Of a stretch of DNA of 7,523 nucleotides, positions 1-4,823 are shown one piece after another. The position numbers were made by a program, and so were the translations under genes. The notes under the pieces were generated by a model that saw only the letters and a list, made by a program, of their open reading frames with translations, made no database searches and was not told the origin of the DNA. How positions within the stretch are numbered: position 1 is the first letter of the stretch; each line of letters begins with the position of its first letter. Origin of the DNA: Devosia sp. (GTDB taxonomy: Bacteria; Pseudomonadota; Alphaproteobacteria; Rhizobiales; Devosiaceae); the NCBI GenBank assembly GCA_016793415.1, contig JAEUMC010000003.1, positions 1 to 7,523 on the forward strand. The letters run 5' to 3'.

Positions 1-1
1 G

Positions 2-523
2 TCGCGGCTCGAGGACTTTGCGCCCGGCACGCGGTTCGACGTCTGCCTGTTCTCCGAGAGCTACCAATATATCCCGCTCGCCGCTTCGTTCGCCAAACTG
101 GGCGAGCTGCTGGCGCCCGATGGCAGGGTGGTGATCGCCGACTGCTTCCGCTCCGACGGTTATCAAGGGGGCAGGGCGATTGGCGGCGGGCACCGCTATT
201 CGGGGTTCCTGAACGCAGTCGAGAGTTCGGGCTTCGTCATTGCCAGCAATGAGGACGTGACGGGGCTGGCTGCGCCATCCATCGAGATCGACCGGATGCT
301 CTATCGCGATGTGCTTTCTCCGGTGGTCACTCAGCTCGGTGGCCTGTTGGAGGAGAAGCGTCCCATCACGCATTGGCTGGCGAGGCAGGCCTATGGCCTG
401 TTCGTCAATTCCAGGGAACGGCAACGCATCGCCGATCGGCTGCAGGCGGAGTATCGCACGCCCGAGCTGTTCGTCGCCAACAACACCTACCGGTTCCTCA
501 CGCTGGAGCGGCGCGCCGGCTGA
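2..523 (+). CDS. Class I SAM-dependent methyltransferase, C-terminal part (5' end outside window)
   Basis: The reading frame is open from base 2 to the TGA at 521-523, giving 173 residues, so the gene begins upstream of the window. The ATG at 128 lies inside the fold and is not the true start. The visible part begins in the second half of a Rossmann methyltransferase domain. [15 protein letters not shown] resembles the motif IV / post-IV strand and helix, and [15 protein letters not shown] is the usual 'L.PGG.lvi.d' strand after it. [18 protein letters not shown] followed by a 'DVT' segment resembles the C-terminal half of UbiE/tocopherol-methyltransferase-like small-molecule enzymes. The SAM-binding GxGxG motif would lie upstream and cannot be seen. 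The substrate cannot be told. It lies 149 bases upstream of glmM on the same strand, too far to assume co-transcription. Confidence 0.8.
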   Translation, partial: SRLEDFAPGTRFDVCLFSESYQYIPLAASFAKLGELLAPDGRVVIADCFRSDGYQGGRAIGGGHRYSGFLNAVESSGFVIASNEDVTGLAAPSIEIDRMLYRDVLSPVVTQLGGLLEEKRPITHWLARQAYGLFVNSRERQRIADRLQAEYRTPELFVANNTYRFLTLERRAG

Positions 524-535
524 GCCTGCGGCGGG

Positions 536-552
536 CCGACAACAGTTGTCGG
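536..552. promoter_or_regulatory. Perfect 8-bp dyad, possible operator or hairpin
   Basis: The sequence CCGACAAC-A-GTTGTCGG is a perfect inverted repeat with 8-base arms and a one-base centre. It starts 13 bases after the methyltransferase stop and sits 120 bases before the glmM start. As RNA it could fold as a 7-bp stem with a 3-base loop. There is no T-tract after it, so it is a poor intrinsic terminator. Its symmetry is more like a repressor-dimer operator. The rest of the 524-672 gap shows no convincing -35/-10 pair by eye. Confidence 0.35.
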
Positions 553-661
553 TATTCGCCGGTCCGGCCCAACATCCGCCGGGATCGGCCGGTTAACGAA
601 ACGGCACCAATCTATTTCGTATGCTCGGGCCCTGGCGCTAGATTTGGCGTCATCCCAGTTC

Positions 662-666
662 GAGGG
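662..666 (+). promoter_or_regulatory. Ribosome binding site of glmM (GAGGG)
   Basis: GAGGG ends six bases before the ATG at 673. It supports this start over the upstream in-frame extension to 373, which would overlap the methyltransferase gene by 151 bases and add about 100 residues with no family match. Confidence 0.6.
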
Positions 667-672
667 CTTCTC

Positions 673-2016
673 ATGGCGCGCAGATATTTCGGCACGGACG
701 GCATTCGCGGGTTGGCGAACGGCGAAAAACTGACCCCCGAGCTGGCCATGAAGGTCGGCATGGCGGCCGGCCTCAAATTCGTCAATGGCGACCATCGCAA
801 CCGCGTGGTGATCGGCAAGGACACGCGCCGTTCCGGCTACATGATCGAGAGCGCGCTGACCGCCGGTTTCACCGCCGTGGGAATGGATGTCTACCTGCTC
901 GGGCCGATGCCGACGCCTGCCGTCGCCATGCTGACCCGTTCGCTGCGCGCCGACCTGGGCGTGATGATCTCGGCCTCGCACAACCCCTTCGACGATAACG
1001 GCATCAAGCTGTTTCGCCACGACGGCTACAAGCTCAGTGACGCGCTCGAGGACGATATCGAGCAACTGATGGATTCCAACATGCTGGGCCAGCTGAGCGT
1101 CGGCCGCGATATCGGCCGCGCCCATCGCGACGAGGCGGCCCAGACCCGTTACATCGAGTACGCCAAGCGCACCATGCCCAAGGGCATCGACCTCACCGGG
1201 CTGCGGGTGGTGCTCGATTGCGCCAATGGCGCCGCCTACAAGGTGGCGCCGACGGCGCTGTGGGAACTGGGTGCCGAAGTGTTCGTGATCGGCAACGAGC
1301 CCGACGGCTTCAACATCAACGACAAGGTCGGCTCCACCGCGCCCGAGGCGCTGATCGCCAAGGTGAAGGAGCTGCGCGCCGATATCGGCATCGCGCTCGA
1401 TGGCGATGCCGACCGGGTGATCATCGTCGACGAGAAGGGCGAGATCGTCGATGGCGACCAGTTCATGGCGGTGATCGCGCAATCCTGGCATGCCCGCGGC
1501 GAGCTCCGGGGGGGCGGCCTGGTTGCCACGGTGATGAGCAACCTGGGCCTCGAGCGCTACCTCGGCGGCATCGGGCTCAGCCTCGAGCGCACCCAGGTGG
1601 GCGACCGCTACGTGCTCGAAGCGATGCGCGCCAAGGGCTTCAATGTCGGCGGCGAGCAGAGCGGGCATATCATCCTCTCCGATTTCACTACCACCGGCGA
1701 TGGCCTGATCGCCGGCCTGCAGCTGCTGGCCGTGGCCAAGCAGGCGGGGCGGGCGGTTTCCGAAATCTGCAAGCGCTTCGACAAGGTGCCGCAGCTGCTG
1801 CAGTCGGTGCGCTACAAGGAAGGCAAGCCGCTGGAGCACAAGCTGGTGCAGCAGGCGATCAAGGAAAGCCAGGCGCGCCTCGGCGATACCGGACGGCTGG
1901 TCATCCGCCCCTCCGGCACCGAGCCGGTGATCCGCGTCATGGCGGAAAGCGACGACGAAGGGCTGGTGCTCGCAGTGGTCAGCGAGATCGCGGCGACGAT
2001 CAAGAAGGTGGCGTAG
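673..2016 (+). CDS. glmM: Phosphoglucosamine mutase GlmM
   Basis: GlmM interconverts glucosamine-6-phosphate and glucosamine-1-phosphate in the cytoplasm, the step before GlmU on the way to UDP-GlcNAc for peptidoglycan and lipopolysaccharide. The 447-residue length is normal for the family. The N-terminus [13 protein letters not shown] is the family signature. The catalytic phosphoserine loop ISASHNPF places the active serine at residue 102, as in E. coli GlmM. The Mg-binding loop DGDADR is at 243-248, the sugar-binding GGEQSGH at 326-332, and the phosphate-binding loop RPSGTEP at 412-418, so all four catalytic loops are intact. The start is fixed by the family N-terminus and a GAGGG six bases upstream. 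In many Hyphomicrobiales glmM follows ftsH; here the upstream gene is a methyltransferase. No clear terminator follows directly; the palindromic element from 2078 may serve. The enzyme is normally activated by phosphorylation of the active serine. Confidence 0.98.
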   Translation: MARRYFGTDGIRGLANGEKLTPELAMKVGMAAGLKFVNGDHRNRVVIGKDTRRSGYMIESALTAGFTAVGMDVYLLGPMPTPAVAMLTRSLRADLGVMISASHNPFDDNGIKLFRHDGYKLSDALEDDIEQLMDSNMLGQLSVGRDIGRAHRDEAAQTRYIEYAKRTMPKGIDLTGLRVVLDCANGAAYKVAPTALWELGAEVFVIGNEPDGFNINDKVGSTAPEALIAKVKELRADIGIALDGDADRVIIVDEKGEIVDGDQFMAVIAQSWHARGELRGGGLVATVMSNLGLERYLGGIGLSLERTQVGDRYVLEAMRAKGFNVGGEQSGHIILSDFTTTGDGLIAGLQLLAVAKQAGRAVSEICKRFDKVPQLLQSVRYKEGKPLEHKLVQQAIKESQARLGDTGRLVIRPSGTEPVIRVMAESDDEGLVLAVVSEIAATIKKVA

Positions 2017-2077
2017 GAGCGGCATTCTGGCGGGTCAGTAATGTGGGGGTGGCTGACCTATCGTGCCCTCCAGGCCT

Positions 2078-2266
2078 CCTCTCTTGCAAAATCTAAGGCT
2101 TAGCCAAACGGCTAAACCTAAGATTTTGCTTTCTCCCCCGCCAAGGGGGAGATGATCGGTGGCTTCCACTTGCTTCGGTGCATCAGTCGGGACTCTCCCC
2201 CTTGGCGGGGGAGAAAGCGAAAACTTGGGCTTAGCGCAGCTAAGTCCTTAGTTTTCGCAAGAGAGG
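2078..2266. repeat. Composite nested palindrome, REP/MITE-like element
   Basis: The whole 189-base block is an imperfect inverted repeat. Its ends are CCTCTCTTGC at 2078-2087 and the complementary GCAAGAGAGG at 2257-2266. Inside are three hairpins. The left one (2086-2129) has 20-base arms with 18 matches and an AAAC loop. The central one has perfect 24-base arms (2129-2152 and 2194-2217) around a 41-base loop. The right one (2217-2258) mirrors the left one. Each half is thus a hairpin nested in a larger one, so the DNA could form either one long stem or a three-armed cloverleaf. There is no coding potential of note: short open frames across it on both strands follow the symmetry. It starts 62 bases after the glmM stop and may act as its transcript end. 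A dispersed repeat family is likely but cannot be shown from one copy. Confidence 0.8.
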
Positions 2267-2308
2267 GGGGCGCGGGGAGCCATCCCATATGCGATAGCCT
2301 GCTGTTGA

Positions 2309-2331
2309 GGGGGAGGGGACAGGGGCGGGGG
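2309..2331 (+). other. G-quadruplex motif (four G4-G5 tracts, loops 1-3-1)
   Basis: Tracts of 5, 4, 4 and 5 guanines are separated by A, ACA and C, which fits a canonical four-layer intramolecular quadruplex with very short loops. It lies on the plus strand, in the gap between the palindromic element and the promoter region of the outer-membrane gene. Part of it (GGGGCGG at 2322-2328) can instead pair with CCGCCCC at 2358-2364, so quadruplex and hairpin are alternatives. The role is unknown. Confidence 0.55.
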
Positions 2332-2381
2332 TCAGCCCGCACTGATCCATCAAGTAACCGCCCCCTCACGCCAAGACTTCG

Positions 2382-2409
2382 TTAACGCATCTCCTTCACC
2401 CGATATTAG
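2382..2409 (+). promoter_or_regulatory. Candidate promoter for the outer-membrane protein gene
   Basis: TTAACG at 2382-2387 and TATTAG at 2404-2409 are separated by 16 bases and could be -35 and -10 elements. A start near 2416 would leave a leader of about 85 bases containing the CtrA box. This was judged by eye; the gap has other AT-rich stretches. Confidence 0.3.
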
Positions 2410-2427
2410 GGTTATCCGTTAGGGTTA
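2406..2427 (+). repeat. Direct repeat TTAGGGTTA x2
   Basis: TTAGGGTTA occurs at 2406-2414 and again at 2419-2427, 13 bases start to start. The second copy runs into the CtrA box. The spacing, slightly over one helical turn, would suit tandem binding of a regulator, but the repeat may be chance. Confidence 0.45.
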
Positions 2428-2439
2428 AGTGGGCTTTAA
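2425..2439. promoter_or_regulatory. CtrA-binding box, TTAA-N7-TTAA
   Basis: TTAA at 2425-2428 and TTAA at 2436-2439 flank exactly seven bases (GTGGGCT), a perfect match to the full CtrA consensus of Alphaproteobacteria. It lies 62 bases upstream of the ATG of the outer-membrane protein gene, in an AT-rich patch of an otherwise GC-rich sequence. CtrA is the cell-cycle response regulator of this class and is known to control outer-membrane protein genes in relatives such as Brucella (omp25). Whether it would activate or repress here depends on the true transcription start. Confidence 0.55.
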
Positions 2440-2487
2440 GAAAAGGCAGGCAAGGTGGGTCCACTCGACTGGTGTCGTCGTGGCAAC

Positions 2488-2492
2488 AAGGA
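2488..2492 (+). promoter_or_regulatory. Ribosome binding site (AAGGA) deciding the start at 2502
   Basis: AAGGA stands nine bases before the ATG at 2502. It favours that codon over the in-frame GTG at 2472, which would put ten extra residues ahead of a normal signal peptide. Confidence 0.6.
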
Positions 2493-2501
2493 CCCTGCAA
2501 T

Positions 2502-3254
2502 ATGCGTAGATATCTCGCCTCAGCGGCTGCGGTAGGAACCGCCCTGCTGCTTGCCGGCCCCGTGATGGCGGCCGATATGCCTGAATATCCCGAAATTCCC
2601 GAAGTCGACTACGACATCGGCGGCTCGTTCTACCTGCGCGGCTCGGCGGCGCTGAACATTCATTGGGCGCCCGAAGTGGTGCATCCGTGGCTGGACGAGA
2701 CCCATGAAACCGTCGACTACGGCTACGGTTACAGCTGGGGCGCCGGCTTTGGCTATGAAACCGGCACGGGGCTCCGCTTCGACGGCACGATCGACTCGGT
2801 CGAGACCAAGGGCCTGATGATCACCAAGACTGGCCCGCTTCCGCCGGCCGGCGATGCCGGTGACTACACGCTGATGCTGCGTTCCACCGTCGCGCTTGCC
2901 AACGTCTACTACGACTTCGGTCTCGGCGGCGACTTCTCCTATTCCTCGGGTGCCGGTGGCGCCTTCGGCTATGTCGGCGCCGGCGCAGGTGTTGCCTGGA
3001 ACCATGCCGAAATCAACTCGCCGCTCGGCGTGACCCAGCCGGTTCCGACCGGCGGCAATGTCAGCGCTGCTGCAGCAGTGATGGTCGGTGTCGGTTACGA
3101 CATGGGCAACTGGGTGGCGGACGTGGGCTATCGCGGCCTCTACATCAACCAGATCAACAACGCGCCTACCGATCCCGCGTCCGAGAGCTACTACGAGATC
3201 GACAACAACTGGATCCACGAGCTGCGCGGCACGGTCCGTTACCGCTTCAACTAA
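2502..3254 (+). CDS. Outer-membrane beta-barrel protein (Omp25/Omp31-like), secreted
   Basis: This is a 250-residue protein. Residues 1-24 form a Sec signal peptide: MRR, a hydrophobic Ala/Leu core, then VMAA with cleavage likely before DMPEYP. A short acidic, proline-rich linker (25-38) follows. SFYLRGSAALN at 42-52 matches the 'YLRG' first strand common in Hyphomicrobiales small barrels. The rest alternates aromatic and small residues in Gly/Tyr-rich strands, for example YGYGYSWGAGFGYE at 73-86, FGYVGAGAGVAW at 155-166 and WVADVGYRGLY at 204-214. It ends in a typical last strand, LRGTVRYRFN, with a penultimate Phe. Eight strands would fit the length. Proteins of this type give the outer membrane stability or help it interact with surroundings; no specific ligand can be inferred. 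The start at 2502 is supported by AAGGA. A CtrA box lies upstream and an intrinsic terminator lies 30 bases downstream, so it is probably monocistronic. Confidence 0.85.
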   Translation: MRRYLASAAAVGTALLLAGPVMAADMPEYPEIPEVDYDIGGSFYLRGSAALNIHWAPEVVHPWLDETHETVDYGYGYSWGAGFGYETGTGLRFDGTIDSVETKGLMITKTGPLPPAGDAGDYTLMLRSTVALANVYYDFGLGGDFSYSSGAGGAFGYVGAGAGVAWNHAEINSPLGVTQPVPTGGNVSAAAAVMVGVGYDMGNWVADVGYRGLYINQINNAPTDPASESYYEIDNNWIHELRGTVRYRFN

Positions 3255-3283
3255 GCAGCTGTTGGACGACACCAGTCCGACCG

Positions 3284-3315
3284 GAACGGCGCCCAGAAGG
3301 GCGCCGTTCTTGTTT
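3284..3315 (+). terminator. Rho-independent terminator of the outer-membrane protein gene
   Basis: An 11-bp perfect stem, 3284-3294 pairing with 3299-3309 around an AGAA loop, is followed by TTGTTTT. It lies 30 bases after the stop at 3254. The stem is also just downstream of the convergent gene ending at 3322 and, read on the minus strand, would form the same hairpin but without a T-tract after it. Confidence 0.88.
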
Positions 3316-3321
3316 TCTCGG

Positions 3322-3768
3322 CTACCAGGAAAAGTTGACGCCAGCCCGGCCACCTGCGGTGCCGCGACCCAGACCGACACCGACGGCGCCGGTAATGGTC
3401 AAGCCGTCCGTCGCGACGATGGCCCCGCCGACACCGATGGCACTCTCGCCGTTGAACGTGCCGAAGTTGACAGCAGCGCCGAAGGTCTTACCGGTATCGA
3501 CGGTTGCGGTCGGCAAGGCCAGACTGAGCGCCACGCCTTCATTGGCGTCGCGAACCTGCTCGAGCATCTCGCTCTCGCCGTTGATGACGCCGAACTCGCT
3601 GTCCTTCTTGGTTTCGCCGGTATTGGGATTGTAGCAGGTCTCGGTGCCCGGGATGTAGAACCAACCCGTCCCGAAGGCGTTGCAGACCCTCACATCCTCG
3701 ACCGCGGAGAAGGCGGGCGACGAGCAGAGAACTGCCGCGGCGACCGCAGCTGAAAACAATAAGCGCAT
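3322..3768 (-). CDS. Small secreted protein: porin-like N-terminal signature joined to a YadA-type anchor
   Basis: This is a 148-residue protein. Residues 1-22 are a signal peptide (MRLLFSAAVAAAVL, then AFSA). Residues 26-45 contain VRVCNAFGTG and FYIPGTETC, the N-terminal signature of alphaproteobacterial porins such as Brucella Omp2b, with Cys29 and Cys45 able to form a disulfide. The porin barrel is absent. Instead residues 66-148 follow the layout of the YadA anchor: a short helix (EMLEQVRDANEGVALSLAL), a GK turn at 93-94, then four Gly-rich strands (FGAAVNFG, SAIGVGGAI, GLTITGAVGVG, GRAGVNFSW) with a C-terminal Trp. In known trimeric autotransporters three such chains make a 12-strand barrel. 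If correct, this is an anchor with a passenger of only about 40 residues. The start at 3768 is chosen because the signal peptide begins there and a promoter candidate lies just upstream; longer in-frame starts reach 3834. The anchor call is by eye. An alternative is an unclassified small outer-membrane protein. Confidence 0.7.
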   Translation of the reverse strand: MRLLFSAAVAAAVLCSSPAFSAVEDVRVCNAFGTGWFYIPGTETCYNPNTGETKKDSEFGVINGESEMLEQVRDANEGVALSLALPTATVDTGKTFGAAVNFGTFNGESAIGVGGAIVATDGLTITGAVGVGLGRGTAGGRAGVNFSW

Positions 3769-3796
3769 GGTGATTTTGCCCCAAATTGACACCGGC

Positions 3797-3824
3797 ATTA
3801 TCGCCAAAGCTTCTGCGGGAACAA
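3797..3824 (-). promoter_or_regulatory. Candidate promoter for the porin/YadA-like gene
   Basis: On the minus strand TTGTTC (3824-3819) and GATAAT (3802-3797) are separated by 16 bases, a fair sigma-70-type match. A start near 3790 would give a leader of about 22 bases before the ATG at 3768. It would also rule out the longer in-frame starts at 3834 and 3798. Confidence 0.4.
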
Positions 3825-3899
3825 GCCGAAGCAACGAGCTAAGTGATTACTTGAGTTTGGTTTTTCTGGCGGTTTGTCGACCGACTCAAAGTCAATCGC

Positions 3900-3905
3900 T
3901 ATAAT
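3900..3905 (+). promoter_or_regulatory. Perfect -10 hexamer TATAAT overlapping the first ATG of the pentapeptide gene
   Basis: TATAAT is rare in this GC-rich window. Used as a -10 box it would start transcription at about 3912-3913, right at a second in-frame ATG (3913). The best -35-like match, TTGTCG at 3874-3879, is 20 bases away, which is long. So the element may be chance, or part of a leaderless promoter. Confidence 0.35.
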
Positions 3906-4605
3906 GAGTGACATGAATCCTCCTGCCATCACCGTTGAGGACCGCAGCCTCGTCCGGGCCGACGTTACCGCCCTCGCAGGCGACGATCCGGTGCGTCTCG
4001 TCGGCTGCAATCTCGATGAAGCCAAGCTCGCCGATCTCGATCTCACCGGCTGGGTGTTCGAGCGCTGCAGCCTGGCGCGCACCGATTTCGGCAAGGCCGA
4101 GCTCGAGCTGGCGCGCTTCCTCAACTGCCGCGGCGCGTTTGCGCTGTTTCGCGGCGCCAATCTCGAGGATGCGGCGTTCCGGTCGTCCGATTTCAACAAT
4201 GCCAGTTTTCGCGGTGCAACGCTGTCATCGGCCTCGTTCGAGGATTGCAAGCTCACCGGCTGCGACATGGCGGACACCAAGTCGATGGACGTGCGCTTTA
4301 CCAACACGCTGCTGGTTTCGGCCAAGCTGCCCGGCTTCAACTTCCGCAAGGAAACACTGGTCGGCGTCGACCTGAGTCTCGCCGACCTCGCCAAGTGCGA
4401 TTTCCGCGAGGCCTCGTTCGAGAACTGCTCGATCCGCGAGGCCAATATCGAGGAGGCTCGCTTTCAGGATGCCGACCTCAGGGGCGCTGACCTCGGGGGG
4501 CTATCCATCCTGGCGCAGGCCGGGCGCTTCAAGGGCGCGGTGGTCTCGGCGGCGCAGGCCGAACTGATCCTCAGCCAAACCGGGCTCCGGGTGCGGGCAA
4601 GGTAG
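3904..4605 (+). CDS. Pentapeptide-repeat protein with Qnr-like C-terminal tail
   Basis: This is a 233-residue protein if started at 3904, or 230 if started at the ATG at 3913. Residues about 31-200 are built of five-residue repeats of the A(D/N)Lxx type with Leu or Phe at the centre, for example ANLED, SDFNN, ASFRG, ATLSS, ASFED, CDFRE, ADLRG, ADLGG. Such repeats fold as a right-handed quadrilateral beta-helix. A break in the pattern at 121-155 may be a loop or irregular coil. The tail, residues 201-230 (GRFKGAVVSAAQAELILSQTGLRV in part), is the helix-plus-strand cap seen in many dimeric pentapeptide proteins, including Qnr and MfpA types. Those can mimic DNA and bind gyrase, but most family members have no known role, so topoisomerase protection is only a possibility. 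No signal peptide is seen, so it is probably cytoplasmic. Neither ATG has a clear Shine-Dalgarno sequence. It stands alone, divergent from the porin/YadA-like gene and convergent with the glycosylase. Confidence 0.9.
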   Translation: MSDMNPPAITVEDRSLVRADVTALAGDDPVRLVGCNLDEAKLADLDLTGWVFERCSLARTDFGKAELELARFLNCRGAFALFRGANLEDAAFRSSDFNNASFRGATLSSASFEDCKLTGCDMADTKSMDVRFTNTLLVSAKLPGFNFRKETLVGVDLSLADLAKCDFREASFENCSIREANIEEARFQDADLRGADLGGLSILAQAGRFKGAVVSAAQAELILSQTGLRVRAR

Positions 4606-4641
4606 GGAGATCAGCTTGGACGGCACCGGCTGTGCAACGCC

Positions 4642-4783
4642 CGTCCCCTCGCCCCTTTGGGGAGAGGGTTAGGGTGAGGGGTAGCCAAGCACACCGGACG
4701 TGCAGTTGCGGCTTGCTCAGCCGCAGGTTACGAGCGCTTGGCGCCCCTCACCCCGACCCTCTCCCCAGAGGGGCGAGGGGGCG
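4642..4783. repeat. REP-like imperfect palindrome with G-rich arms
   Basis: The arms 4642-4681 and 4744-4783 are complementary at 36 of 40 positions. Pairing continues after a small bulge with GCCAAGC (4684-4690) and GCTTGGC (4736-4742). The loop contains a further 7-bp hairpin, TGCGGCT (4707-4713) with AGCCGCA (4719-4725). Each arm also holds a small hairpin of its own (CCCC-TTT-GGGG at 4652-4662). The left arm reads GGGG-AGA-GGG-TTA-GGG-TGA-GGGG (4659-4681) on the plus strand and the right arm gives the like pattern on the minus strand, both matching G-quadruplex motifs. It fills most of the 218-base gap between two convergent genes and probably ends transcripts from both sides. This block style is common as a dispersed repeat in alphaproteobacterial genomes. 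Confidence 0.8.
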
Positions 4784-4823
4784 ATGGGGGCGCTGTCCGT
4801 GGTTTCCCGAAGGCGTGGGGTAT

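Noticed and set aside
373..672. N-terminal extension of glmM
   Set aside because: The extension overlaps the methyltransferase frame, has no similarity to GlmM, and the standard [13 protein letters not shown] start at 673 has its own ribosome binding site.
487..2025. 512-codon open frame on the minus strand opposite glmM
   Set aside because: It is the antisense of a gene with all GlmM catalytic motifs. Its translation is rich in His, Arg, Ala and Asp with no recognisable domain, as expected from GC-biased codon positions.
2030..2060. Possible terminator just after glmM (GGTCAG with CTGACC)
   Set aside because: It has only six base pairs, a long G-rich loop and no T-tract; the nearby composite palindrome is a better candidate.
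2118..2385. Two short open frames, one on each strand, across the composite palindrome
   Set aside because: They exist on both strands because of the inverted symmetry, and the translations are low-complexity. This is repeat sequence, not genes.
2520..3380. 286-codon minus-strand open frame opposite the outer-membrane protein gene
   Set aside because: The plus strand has a signal peptide, barrel strands, a ribosome binding site and a terminator. The minus frame crosses that terminator and shows no domain.
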